Source: a bacterium M00.F.Ca.ET.205.01.1.1 (GTDB taxonomy: Bacteria; Pseudomonadota; Alphaproteobacteria; Rhizobiales; Rhizobiaceae). Taken from it: DNA of 64,000 bases. Location: contig SRUQ01000006.1 in NCBI GenBank assembly GCA_004791255.1, positions 62,001 to 126,000 on the forward strand, given 5' to 3'. The translations under genes were made by a program, and so were the position numbers. The notes under the pieces were generated by a model, which was not told the DNA's origin, made no database searches, and saw nothing but the letters and a program-made list of their open reading frames with translations. Positions 15,365 to 24,241 of the stretch are shown in pieces (within the stretch, counting starts at the first letter, position 1; every line of letters starts with the position of its first letter).

Positions 15365-17314
15365 ATGCGCGACAATCAGTCCGACGTCTTCGATCTGTTT
15401 TCGGAAATTTATTCAAACGCGACCGAGGAAGAAACCAGCCTCCAGCAGTATCTCCTTGCTTGCCGCGAGGACAAGTCAATGTATGCCTCGGCGCCCGAAC
15501 GGATGGTCGAGGCAATAGGCGAGCCGAATCTGGTCGACACCAGCAAGGACGAACGGCTCGGCCGCATTTTTTCGAACCGCACCGTTAAGATCTATCCCTC
15601 CTTCTCCGACTTCTACGGAATGGAGGAAACGATCGAGCGCATCGCCGGGTATTTCCGCTATGCCTCCCAGGGACTCGAGGAACGCAAGCAAATCCTCTAC
15701 CTCCTCGGCCCTGTCGGCGGCGGTAAGTCCTCCCTGGCCGAACGGCTGAAGAAACTGATGGAGCAGCGCCCGATCTACACGCTGAAGGTCGGTAACCAGA
15801 TCAGCCCGATTTTCGAATCGCCGCTTGGCCTTTTCCACCCGGATCGCATGGGCGACCTGCTCGAGGACAAATACGGCATAGCCCGCCGCCGGCTGAACGG
15901 GCTCATCTCACCATGGGCGGCCAAGCGGCTCGACGAACTGTCCGGCGACATTTCCAAATTCAGCGTGGTCAGGCTGATGCCTTCGCGGCTGCGCCAGATC
16001 GGCATTGCCAAGACAGAGCCTGGCGACGAAAACAATCAGGATGTCTCGGCCCTGGTTGGCAAGGTCGACATCAGGCAACTGGAAAATTTCAGCCAGTCCG
16101 ATCCGGACGCCTATTCCTTCAGCGGCGGACTGAACCGGACCACGCAGGGCCTGCTCGAATTCGTCGAGATGTTCAAGGCGCCTATCAAGGTCCTGCACCC
16201 GTTGCTGACGGCGACCCAGGAAGGCAGCTACAACGGTACCGAGAATTTCGGTGCCTTTCCCTACCAGGGCATCATCATTGCCCATTCCAACGAATCGGAA
16301 TGGCAACAGTTCAAGAACAACAAGAACAACGAGGCCTTTCTCGATCGCATCCTCATGGTCAAGGTGCCGTATTGCCTGCGGATCACCGAAGAGAGGCAGA
16401 TTTACGAAAAGCTGCTGCGCGAGAGCGACTTGGCCACCAGTCCCTGCGCACCTGAAGTGCTGGACATTCTCAGCCGATTCACGGTCTCGACCCGCCTTGC
16501 CGAGCACGACAATTCGCCGCTCTACACCAAGATGCGCGCCTATGACGGCGAGAACCTGAAGGAGATTGATCCCAAGGCGAAGTCGGTCCAGGAATATCGC
16601 GATGCCGCCGGCGTCGACGAAGGCATGACCGGCGTAAGCACACGTTTCGCCTTCAAGATCTTGTCGCAGACATTCAACTACGACACCAAGGAGGTGGCTG
16701 CCGATCCCGTGCACCTGATGTACATCCTGGAAGAGGCGATCAAGCGCGAGCAGTTCCCAAAGGAAACGGAAGCTGCCTATCTCGACTTCATCAAGTCGGA
16801 ACTGGCAACGCGCTATGCCGAGTTCATCGGCCACGAAATCCAGAAGGCCTATCTGGAATCATACAGCGAGTATGGCCAGAACCTCTTCGACCGTTACATC
16901 GCCTATGCCGATGCCTGGATTGAGGATCAGGACTACAAGGATCCCGATACGGGCCAGATTCTCAATCGCGAGGTGTTGGACAAGGAATTGTCGCAGGTTG
17001 AGAAACCGGCCGGTATCGCCAATCCCAAGGACTTCCGCAATGAAGTGGTCAAATTCACGCTGCGTGCCCGGGCGCGAAACCACGGCCGCAACCCGTCCTG
17101 GACAGGTTATGAGAAACTTCGCGAGGTCATCGAGAAGCGCATGTTCGGCCAGGTCGAAGACCTCTTGCCGGTGATCAGTTTCGGCTCCAAGCAGGACGGC
17201 GTCACGGAAAAGCGGCACAATGAATTCGTGCAGCGCATGGTGGAACGCGGCTACACCGAGCGGCAGGTCCGCCGGCTCGTCGACTGGTATATGCGCGTGA
17301 ACAAGGCGGGTTGA
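15365..17314 (+). CDS. prkA: Serine protein kinase PrkA (YeaG family)
   Basis: PrkA is a AAA+-type ATPase annotated as a serine protein kinase, linked in enterobacteria to starvation and stationary-phase stress. The 649 residues include Walker A GPVGGGKSS (about 115-123), the SQGLEERKQILYLLGP lead and the PrkA C-terminal domain with DLLPVISFGSKQDG. The length is normal. It is first in an operon with yeaH-like and spoVR-like genes spaced 18 and 9 bases apart, the conserved yeaG-yeaH-ycgB order. Confidence 0.96.
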   Translation: MRDNQSDVFDLFSEIYSNATEEETSLQQYLLACREDKSMYASAPERMVEAIGEPNLVDTSKDERLGRIFSNRTVKIYPSFSDFYGMEETIERIAGYFRYASQGLEERKQILYLLGPVGGGKSSLAERLKKLMEQRPIYTLKVGNQISPIFESPLGLFHPDRMGDLLEDKYGIARRRLNGLISPWAAKRLDELSGDISKFSVVRLMPSRLRQIGIAKTEPGDENNQDVSALVGKVDIRQLENFSQSDPDAYSFSGGLNRTTQGLLEFVEMFKAPIKVLHPLLTATQEGSYNGTENFGAFPYQGIIIAHSNESEWQQFKNNKNNEAFLDRILMVKVPYCLRITEERQIYEKLLRESDLATSPCAPEVLDILSRFTVSTRLAEHDNSPLYTKMRAYDGENLKEIDPKAKSVQEYRDAAGVDEGMTGVSTRFAFKILSQTFNYDTKEVAADPVHLMYILEEAIKREQFPKETEAAYLDFIKSELATRYAEFIGHEIQKAYLESYSEYGQNLFDRYIAYADAWIEDQDYKDPDTGQILNREVLDKELSQVEKPAGIANPKDFRNEVVKFTLRARARNHGRNPSWTGYEKLREVIEKRMFGQVEDLLPVISFGSKQDGVTEKRHNEFVQRMVERGYTERQVRRLVDWYMRVNKAG

Positions 17315-17332
17315 GAAAGCCCGAATGGTTCC

Positions 17333-18646
17333 ATGCCCATTTTTATCGACCGCCGCCTCAATCCGAAGGACAAGAGCTTGGGCAATCGCCAGCGCTTCCT
17401 CAGGCGCGCGCGCGAGGAGCTCAAGCGCAGCATACGCGATCAGATCCACGCCGGCAGGATCGCCGACGTGGATGCCGAGCATGTCGTGCCCATGCCCGAA
17501 AGAGGAACCGGCGAGCCGACCTTCAACAACGCCAGGAACAGCGGCAAGCGCCAGCACATCCTGCCGGGCAATAGGCATTTCTCCCCTGGAGACCTGATCC
17601 CCAAGCCCGGCCAGGGCGGCGGCGCCGGGGCGTCGTCCCCGGGAAACACGGTGTCTGAGGACGACTTTCGTTTTGTGCTGTCACGCGAAGAGGTGCTCGA
17701 TCTTTTTTTCGAGGATCTCGAACTCCCAGACATGGTCAAGCTCAACCTCAAGGAAATCCTTGCCTTCAAGCCGCGCCGGGCTGGCTTCGCCGCTACCGGT
17801 TCACCGACCAACATCAATGTCGGGCGCACGATGCGTAACAGTCACGGCCGGCGTATTGCGCTGAGGCGCCCTAAGCAGGAGGAGTTGGACGCGATCCTCG
17901 AGGAACTCGCCATGCTTGAGTTGGCGCCATCCAGCACAGCGACGCGCCAGCGCATTGCCGCATTGCGCGAGGAGCTTGACCGGTTGGAGCGGCGGCGCAA
18001 GCGAATTGCCTATGTCGATCCTGTCGACATCCGGTTCAACCGCTTCGATCCCCAGCCTGTGCCGAACGCCAATGCCGTCATGTTCTGCCTGATGGACGTG
18101 TCCGGGTCCATGGGTGAGCGCGAGAAGGATTTGGCCAAGCGCTTCTTCGTGCTGCTGCACCTGTTCTTGAAACGGCGCTATGACCGGATCGAAATCGTCT
18201 TCATCCGCCATACCCACGAGGCGCAGGAGGTTGACGAGGAGACATTCTTCAATTGCACGCAAAGCGGCGGCACCGTCGTTTCCACCGCACTCGAGGAAAT
18301 GCATCGCATCGTCAGGCAGCGATATCCGTCCAACGAATGGAATATCTATGCCGCCCAGGCCTCCGACGGAGACAATTCCGTCACCGATTCCGAGCGCTGC
18401 ATAGCCCTGCTCGACGGCAAGCTTATGCGGCTGTGCCAGTATTTTGCCTATGTCGAGATCATCGACAAGCGCGAAGCCCATATCTTCGGCTCCACCGAGA
18501 ACGGGACATCGCTATGGCATGCCTATAGCGCGATCGACCTGAAGTGGCCGAACTTCCAGATGAGCCGCATCGCCACGCCTGCTGATATCTACCCGGTCTT
18601 TCGCCAGCTCTTCGGCAGGCAGCCGGCTCTCCTCAAGAGAGCATGA
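17333..18646 (+). CDS. YeaH/YhbH family protein (DUF444, von Willebrand A-like)
   Basis: The 437-residue product starts MPIFIDRRLNPKDKSLGNRQ, the classic YeaH N-terminus, and includes the vWA-like segment VMFCLMDVSGSMGEREKDLA near residue 250, a MIDAS-type DxSxS. Family members are always encoded beside PrkA and SpoVR; their biochemical role is unclear, but the MIDAS suggests an adaptor to the PrkA AAA+ ATPase, analogous to CobT with CobS. The central GQGGGAGASSPG region is probably a flexible linker. Confidence 0.94.
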   Translation: MPIFIDRRLNPKDKSLGNRQRFLRRAREELKRSIRDQIHAGRIADVDAEHVVPMPERGTGEPTFNNARNSGKRQHILPGNRHFSPGDLIPKPGQGGGAGASSPGNTVSEDDFRFVLSREEVLDLFFEDLELPDMVKLNLKEILAFKPRRAGFAATGSPTNINVGRTMRNSHGRRIALRRPKQEELDAILEELAMLELAPSSTATRQRIAALREELDRLERRRKRIAYVDPVDIRFNRFDPQPVPNANAVMFCLMDVSGSMGEREKDLAKRFFVLLHLFLKRRYDRIEIVFIRHTHEAQEVDEETFFNCTQSGGTVVSTALEEMHRIVRQRYPSNEWNIYAAQASDGDNSVTDSERCIALLDGKLMRLCQYFAYVEIIDKREAHIFGSTENGTSLWHAYSAIDLKWPNFQMSRIATPADIYPVFRQLFGRQPALLKRA

Positions 18647-18655
18647 GGGAGGCCT

Positions 18656-20197
18656 ATGGCCACGCAAACCGGTAAATCCGATCTGCTTTTTTCCGGATCC
18701 GACTGGGATTTTACGAAATTATCGCGAGCTTATGACGCGATCGAGGCGATCGCGGTCGAAGAGCTTCATCTCGATACCTATCCCGTGCAGATGGAGATCA
18801 TTTCCTCCCAACAGATGCTCGACGCCTACTCGTCGGTCGGTATGCCACTGATGTACCGCCACTGGTCTTTCGGCAAACACTTCCTCCACCAGGATTTGCT
18901 CTATCGCAAAGGCGGGCGCGGGCTTGCCTATGAAGTGGTCATCAATTCCAATCCCTGCATCGTCTATCTGATGGAAGAAAACACCATGGCCCTGCAGGCC
19001 TTGGTGACGGCCCATGCCGCGCTCGGGCACAACCATTTCTTCAAGAACAATCATCTGTTCAAGCAGTGGACGGACGCGGGAGCGATCCTCAGCTACCTGG
19101 ACTTCGCCAAGAGTTACATTGCCCGTTGCGAAGAGCGGCACGGCTTCGCTGCCGTCGAGGCTGTTCTCGATTCCGCCCACGCGCTGATGGAACAGGGCGT
19201 GTTCCGCTATCACCGGCCGCCGAAGCTTTCGTCGGAACGACAACGCGAAGGGCTTCGCGAGCGCCTCGAATACGAAGAGCGCTCCTATAACGATTTGTGG
19301 CGCACGCTGCCGCCTTCGCAGCAAAGGGCCAACGTCAAAGCCCAGGACCCGGAGTGGAAGAAATCGCTCAACCTGCCCGAGGAAAACCTCCTCTATTTCC
19401 TGGAAAAGAACAGCCTGGTCCTGGAGCCCTGGCAGCGTGAGATCATCAGGATCGTCCGTGTCGTAGCGCAATATTTCTATCCGCAACGGCAAACACAGGT
19501 GATGAACGAGGGCTGCGCCACCTTCGTACACTATACGCTGATGAACATGCTGTTCGACCGCGGCCGGATCAGCGAGGGCGCGATGCTCGAAATCCTGCGC
19601 AACCACTCCAACGTGGTCTTCCAGCCGGCGTTCGATGATCCGCGCTTTTCCGGCATCAACCCATACGCACTCGGCCTCGACATGATGCAGGACATCAGGC
19701 GCATTTCGACCGAGCCGACAGCCGAGGACCGAGACTGGTTTCCCGACATCGCCGGCCACGGCAACTGGCGCGAGGTCCTGCTCGAGGCCTGGACAGACCA
19801 TCGCGACGAGTCCTTTATCCGCCAGTACCTCAGTCCGACCTTGATTCGGAAATGGCGGTTTTTTGTGCTCGGCGACGCCGCCGACCAACCGCACTACCAG
19901 GTCGCCTCGATCCACAACGAGCACGGCTACGACAAGATACGCGCCGCGCTCGCTCACAGCTATGACGTCGGCGCGAACCGACCGGACATCCAGGTGGTGG
20001 ATGTCGATCTGCTCGGTGACCGGCAATTGCGACTGCAGCACAAGGTGAAACACGGCATCCTTCTCGAGGATACCAGCCGCGACGCCACGCTTCGTCACAT
20101 TCGGAGGCTTTGGGGCTATGAGGTCAGCTTGGCGGCTGTCGACGCTGAGACGGGCCTGACGGTCCACGAACGCTCGACGAGCCAGATCGCAGAATGA
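18656..20197 (+). CDS. SpoVR family protein
   Basis: The 513-residue product matches the SpoVR/YcgB family throughout: EIISSQQMLDAYSSVGMPL, HWSFGKHFLHQDLLY, ALGHNHFFKNNHLF and MNEGCATFVHY are characteristic, and the His/Glu-rich motifs suggest a metal site. The family was named from Bacillus spore-cortex formation, but in Proteobacteria it acts with PrkA and YeaH in stress adaptation. It is last in the operon, nine bases after yeaH; its stop is seven bases from the stop of the convergent corC-like gene. Confidence 0.95.
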   Translation: MATQTGKSDLLFSGSDWDFTKLSRAYDAIEAIAVEELHLDTYPVQMEIISSQQMLDAYSSVGMPLMYRHWSFGKHFLHQDLLYRKGGRGLAYEVVINSNPCIVYLMEENTMALQALVTAHAALGHNHFFKNNHLFKQWTDAGAILSYLDFAKSYIARCEERHGFAAVEAVLDSAHALMEQGVFRYHRPPKLSSERQREGLRERLEYEERSYNDLWRTLPPSQQRANVKAQDPEWKKSLNLPEENLLYFLEKNSLVLEPWQREIIRIVRVVAQYFYPQRQTQVMNEGCATFVHYTLMNMLFDRGRISEGAMLEILRNHSNVVFQPAFDDPRFSGINPYALGLDMMQDIRRISTEPTAEDRDWFPDIAGHGNWREVLLEAWTDHRDESFIRQYLSPTLIRKWRFFVLGDAADQPHYQVASIHNEHGYDKIRAALAHSYDVGANRPDIQVVDVDLLGDRQLRLQHKVKHGILLEDTSRDATLRHIRRLWGYEVSLAAVDAETGLTVHERSTSQIAE

Positions 20198-20204
20198 CAA
20201 GGCT

Positions 20205-21101
20205 TTAAGCGTCGCCGGCTGGCCTGATCCTCAGCCTGGCGATCCGGTTCTTGTCGCGCTTCATGACGATGAAGCGCTTGCCGTGGAAGGTGAAGGCCTG
20301 CTTTTCATCGGGGATCGACTGCGTCTCGTGGATGACAAGGCCGGCGATCGTCGTCGCCTCCTCGTCCGGCAGGTTCCAGTCGAGCGCCCGGTTGAGGTCG
20401 CGGATCGGCACCGTTCCGTCGACGACGACGGAGCCGTCGGCCTCCTGCTTGACGCCCTGGATATCGACATCATGCTCATCGGCGATCTCGCCGACGATCT
20501 CCTCGATAATGTCCTCCAGCGTCACCAGCCCTTCGACCTCGCCATATTCGTCAACGACGATGGCGAAATGCGCCTTGCGGCGCAGGAAGGCATTGAGCTG
20601 TTCCTGCAAGGTGGTGGTGTCGGGCACGAACCAGGGTTTCGAGGCGATCTTCATCACATCGATCCTGGAAAAATCGTTGCCGACCTCGTTCAGCGCGCGC
20701 AGCAGGTCCTTGGCGTGCAGCACGCCGACGATGTTGTCGAGCGAGCCCTTCCACAAAGGCATGCGTGTATGCGGGCTCTGCAGGATTTCGCGCACCACCG
20801 CCTCCGGCGCATTGTCGGCATTGACCGAGCGCATATTGGTGCGGTGGACCATGACGTCGGAGACTTCGAGTTCTTCGAGATCGAACAGGCCGCCGATGCG
20901 GTCGCGATCCGCCCGTATCACCTGGCCGTCGCGGCGGAAATCATCGACCGCGCCGCGCAGCTCGTCCTGGCTCGAGCGCTGCGGCTCGATGCGCGACAGT
21001 TCGTAGCCGAACAGGCCGAGCAGGCGCGTGCGCAAGACAATTGCGAGCAGGATGAGCGCGGCGAGGATGGCGACGACGATCCAGCCGGGCTCGTTGTACA
21101 T
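20205..21101 (-). CDS. HlyC/CorC family protein lacking most of the DUF21 membrane domain
   Basis: The 298-residue product contains the paired CBS domains (VMVHRTNMRSV to MKIASKPWFVPDTTTL) and the C-terminal CorC/HlyC transporter-associated domain (VDGTVPIRDLNRALDWNLPD). Family members of this synteny are usually near 430 residues with a three- to four-helix DUF21 domain. Here a single helix (WIVVAILAALILLAIVL) runs directly into the segment normally following DUF21 (LLGLFGYELSR), so about 130 residues are missing in frame. The start lies one base after the aroB stop, the usual operon place. Ion transport or CNNM-like function may be lost or changed. Confidence 0.88.
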   Translation of the reverse strand: MYNEPGWIVVAILAALILLAIVLRTRLLGLFGYELSRIEPQRSSQDELRGAVDDFRRDGQVIRADRDRIGGLFDLEELEVSDVMVHRTNMRSVNADNAPEAVVREILQSPHTRMPLWKGSLDNIVGVLHAKDLLRALNEVGNDFSRIDVMKIASKPWFVPDTTTLQEQLNAFLRRKAHFAIVVDEYGEVEGLVTLEDIIEEIVGEIADEHDVDIQGVKQEADGSVVVDGTVPIRDLNRALDWNLPDEEATTIAGLVIHETQSIPDEKQAFTFHGKRFIVMKRDKNRIARLRIRPAGDA

Positions 21102-21102
21102 C

Positions 21103-22239
21103 TCAGCCGGCTTTCCTGCTGGCTGGATGGTTGTCTCGGAGGAAGGACAGCACTTCCGAAGCGGGCACGTCCTTGGCGATGAAGGACTGGCCGATGCCGC
21201 GCGTCAGGATAAAGGTCAGCGCGCCGCGCGACACCTTCTTGTCCTGGGTGATGAAGGCAAGCAGCGCCTCGGCGTCAGGCAAGTCGCCCGCAATGTCGGC
21301 CATCCGCCAGGGCAGACCGACGGCACGCAGATGTGTCTCGACGCGCGCCGCATCGTCGGGACTGGCGAGGTTGAGCCGCGACGAGAACCGGTGCGCCAGC
21401 GCCATGCCGATGGCGACGCCTTCGCCATGGACGAGGCGGGCGCCGTCATACTGCGTAGCGGCTTCCAGCGCATGGCCGAATGTGTGGCCGAGGTTGAGCA
21501 GCGCCCGGTCGCCGGTCTCGAACTCGTCGCGGGCAACCACATCGGCCTTGGCCCGGCAGGCCTCGGCAATCGCCTCGGCCCTCTCCTCGCCGCCCGCGAA
21601 CACTTTTTCCCAGTTCGCTTCCAGCCACGCGAAGAACTCGGGCCGGTCGATCAGCCCGTATTTGGCAAGCTCGGCATAGCCGGCACGGAACTCGCGGATC
21701 GGCAGCGTGTCGAGCACTTCGGTGTCGGCCAGCACCAGCTTCGGCTGATGGAAGACGCCGACCAGGTTCTTGCCGCGGGGGCTGTTGATGCCGGTCTTGC
21801 CGCCGACCGAGGAATCGACCTGCGCCAGCAGCGAGGTCGGAATCTGCACTAAATTCATTCCGCGCCGCACAATGCCGGCGGCAAAGCCGGTGAGATCGCC
21901 GATGACGCCGCCGCCCAAGGCAATCACGACATCGCCGCGCTCCAGTTTCGCCGCCAGGATCCCATCGACCACCTCCTCGAGATGGGCGAAGCTCTTGGTC
22001 TTCTCGCCGGCCGGCATGGTGATGATTGCGGGCTGGATGCCGCCCTGCTCGAGCCCGGACTTCAGCGTTCCGAGATGCGCGGCGGCGACATTGTGGTCGG
22101 TGACGACAGCGGCGCGCGTGCCCGGCAGGCGACGCGCGATCTCGGCGCCGGCGCGCGACAGCAGGCCGGAGCCGATCAATATGTCGTAGGTCCGGTCGCC
22201 AAGGCCGACTTCGACGGTAACAGCTTGATCGCGCCTCAC
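21103..22239 (-). CDS. aroB: 3-dehydroquinate synthase
   Basis: AroB converts DAHP to 3-dehydroquinate, the second step of the shikimate pathway. The 378-residue product carries GLGDRTYDILIGSGLL, the NAD-binding GGGVIGDLTGFAAGIVRRG near residue 105, the metal/active-site region VDSSVGGKTGIN near 140, and NLGHTFGHALEA near 248. The start is GTG at 22239; it overlaps the TGA of aroK (GTGA), which implies translational coupling. The gene is followed one base later by the corC-like gene. Confidence 0.97.
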   Translation of the reverse strand: MRRDQAVTVEVGLGDRTYDILIGSGLLSRAGAEIARRLPGTRAAVVTDHNVAAAHLGTLKSGLEQGGIQPAIITMPAGEKTKSFAHLEEVVDGILAAKLERGDVVIALGGGVIGDLTGFAAGIVRRGMNLVQIPTSLLAQVDSSVGGKTGINSPRGKNLVGVFHQPKLVLADTEVLDTLPIREFRAGYAELAKYGLIDRPEFFAWLEANWEKVFAGGEERAEAIAEACRAKADVVARDEFETGDRALLNLGHTFGHALEAATQYDGARLVHGEGVAIGMALAHRFSSRLNLASPDDAARVETHLRAVGLPWRMADIAGDLPDAEALLAFITQDKKVSRGALTFILTRGIGQSFIAKDVPASEVLSFLRDNHPASRKAG

Positions 22240-22847
22240 GATTGGACCTCACCCGTGGAAGTGGCTTCCGCGACGCCGAAATGCCGGCAAAGCGCTGATA
22301 TGACCTCGCTGGCGATGACCTCCTTGCGATCGTCGCGGGTCGGCACGGTGACGTCAGACGTCGCGTAGACCGGATAGCGCTCACCCATCAGCTTTTCCAG
22401 CACACCACGCGGGTCGGGGCTCTTCAGCAATGGCCGGTTCTGCTTCTTGGAAACGCGGTCCATCAACAGGTCGAGCTCGGCCTTCAGCCAGATCGACACC
22501 CCGTGCGCGGCGATCGCCTCGCGCGTCTGCGCGTTCATGAAGGCGCCGCCGCCGGTCGACAGCACCTGCGGACCATTTTCCAGCAGGCGCAGAATCACGC
22601 GCTGTTCGAGCGCCCTGAATTCAGTCTCGCCATAGCGCTCGAAAAGCTCCGGCACCGTCATGCGCGAGACGCCTTCGATCTCCTGGTCGCTGTCGATGAA
22701 AGGCAGCGACAGCATCGACCCCACCTTACGGCCGATCGCCGTCTTGCCGGCGCCCATCAGGCCGACGAAGACGATGGAACGGTTGCCCAGCCGGCCAAGC
22801 AGCGCGGCATGGCTTTCGCCTGGAGGATTTGCTGGCAACGCGTTCAT
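22236..22847 (-). CDS. aroK: Shikimate kinase
   Basis: Shikimate kinase phosphorylates shikimate with ATP in the chorismate pathway. The 203-residue product has Walker A GLMGAGKTAIG, the shikimate-binding DSDQEIE and the STGGGAF motif, with the lid Arg region QNRPLL. The start at 22847 (MNALPANPPGES) is preferred because AGAGGG lies about seven bases upstream; an in-frame ATG at 22919 adds an unlikely Cys-rich lead. It heads the aroK-aroB-corC operon. Confidence 0.97.
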   Translation of the reverse strand: MNALPANPPGESHAALLGRLGNRSIVFVGLMGAGKTAIGRKVGSMLSLPFIDSDQEIEGVSRMTVPELFERYGETEFRALEQRVILRLLENGPQVLSTGGGAFMNAQTREAIAAHGVSIWLKAELDLLMDRVSKKQNRPLLKSPDPRGVLEKLMGERYPVYATSDVTVPTRDDRKEVIASEVISALCRHFGVAEATSTGEVQS

Positions 22848-23046
22848 AAAGCCCTCTTTGCCGGCGTATCGACATGAAAAGCCCGGTTGCGTCAAGCGCG
22901 GCGAGCAGGCAGACCCCATATCGGCCAGGCCGGTTCCGCGTCGGAACTTGCTGACAGGCCTCAGCTTCTTCCTTGAATTGGCCGGATTGGCGTCTCATAA
23001 GGGCACAGGGTTTGGAAACGCAGAACAAGAAGACGGGCGAGAATTG

Positions 23047-23199
23047 ATGCCGACACTGTTTCGCTTTGTCGTGATAGCAGCGATTCTGGCCGGCATTGCC
23101 TATGGTACGATGTTCGCGCTGGTGATGTTCGTCGAGCCGAAAAAGGCGGAAATGAGCGTGCGCATCCCGCCCGAAAAGCTCAATCCCAAGAAAAATTGA
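23047..23199 (+). CDS. Small conserved membrane protein, 50 residues
   Basis: This short gene encodes one transmembrane helix (LFRFVVIAAILAGIAYGTMFALVMFV) followed by a basic tail VEPKKAEMSVRIPPEKLNPK. Similar short proteins precede xerD in rhizobia by my recollection of the neighbourhood, and the tail PPEKLNP is typical. Function unknown. It is divergent from aroK and 25 bases upstream of xerD, probably in one transcript. Confidence 0.75.
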   Translation: MPTLFRFVVIAAILAGIAYGTMFALVMFVEPKKAEMSVRIPPEKLNPKKN

Positions 23200-23224
23200 C
23201 CCAGGACAGACCGGCCGCAAGGAC

Positions 23225-24142
23225 ATGAACAGCGCCGCCCGCATCGAGGCCTTCCTGGAAATGATGAGCGCCGAGCGCGGCGCGGCCGAGAACACGCTTT
23301 CTTCCTATCGCCGCGACCTCGAAGACGCCTCGCAAGAGATCGGCGGTGGTCTTGCCGGCGCGGGTGCGGCCGATATCAGGGCCTATCTCGACGACATCGC
23401 CGCGCGCGGCTTTGCGCCGACCTCGCAGGCACGCAAACTGTCGGCGATCCGCCAGTTCTTCAAGTTCCTCTACGCCGAAGGCCTGCGCGGCGACGACCCG
23501 ACCGGCACGCTGGACAGCCCGAAAAAGGGCCGGCCGCTGCCCAAGACGATGAGCGAGGCAGACACCGGCCGGCTTATCGACCGCGCGGCACTGGAAGCCG
23601 GCGACACGGGGCTCCTCGACAATGACAGGCTGGCGGCGCTGCGCCTGCACGCGCTGGTCGAGGTGCTCTATGCCACCGGCTTGCGCGTTTCGGAACTGGT
23701 CGGCCTGCCGGTGACGGTGGCGCAGCGCGACGACCGTTTCTTCATGGTGCGCGGCAAGGGCGACAAGGAGCGCATGGTGCCGCTGTCGGCCAAGGCGCGT
23801 ACGGCGATGCGGGCCTGGCTGGCCGCCCGCGCCGGGGTGCCGGCCTTGTCAGACAGCCCGTTCCTGTTCCCGGCCGCTTCCGACAGCGGCTATCTTTCGC
23901 GCCAGGTCTTTGCCCGCGACCTGAAAGGGCTGGCGGCCAGGGCCGGCATCGCCTCGGCGAAGATATCCCCGCACGTGCTGCGCCATGCCTTCGCCAGCCA
24001 TCTGCTGCAGAACGGCGCGGATCTCAGGGCCGTGCAGCAATTGCTCGGCCATGCCGACATATCGACGACACAGATCTACACCCATGTGCTGGAGGAGCGG
24101 CTGGTGCGGCTGGTCAACGATCATCATCCGCTTGCCGACTAG
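23225..24142 (+). CDS. xerD: Tyrosine recombinase XerD
   Basis: XerD with XerC resolves chromosome dimers at dif under FtsK control. The 305-residue product has an N-terminal core-binding domain (RIEAFLEMMSAERGAAENTL) and a catalytic domain with all expected residues: Arg in ATGLRVSEL, Lys in GKGDKERMVPL, HxxR in HVLRHAFASHLL, His in LLGHADISTTQIYTHV and the nucleophile Tyr in that same segment. An AAGGAC ribosome site precedes the ATG. It is a housekeeping recombinase by length and location, not a mobile-element integrase. Confidence 0.96.
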   Translation: MNSAARIEAFLEMMSAERGAAENTLSSYRRDLEDASQEIGGGLAGAGAADIRAYLDDIAARGFAPTSQARKLSAIRQFFKFLYAEGLRGDDPTGTLDSPKKGRPLPKTMSEADTGRLIDRAALEAGDTGLLDNDRLAALRLHALVEVLYATGLRVSELVGLPVTVAQRDDRFFMVRGKGDKERMVPLSAKARTAMRAWLAARAGVPALSDSPFLFPAASDSGYLSRQVFARDLKGLAARAGIASAKISPHVLRHAFASHLLQNGADLRAVQQLLGHADISTTQIYTHVLEERLVRLVNDHHPLAD

Positions 24143-24241
24143 GCCTCATATCGCTATGTGAGGACGACATTCCCCCGCCCGGAGCCTTGGATTTCAGGGT
24201 TCCGCCAGTCATCGCCTTCCGACGTATCGGTCCGCTCACGC

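Noticed and set aside
18719..20200. 493-codon open frame antisense to spoVR
   Set aside because: SpoVR is conserved along its whole length on the plus strand; the antisense frame has no recognisable domain or ribosome site.
23225..24142. Tyrosine recombinase as a mobile-element integrase
   Set aside because: Length, residues and synteny with accA identify chromosomal XerD, not an island integrase.
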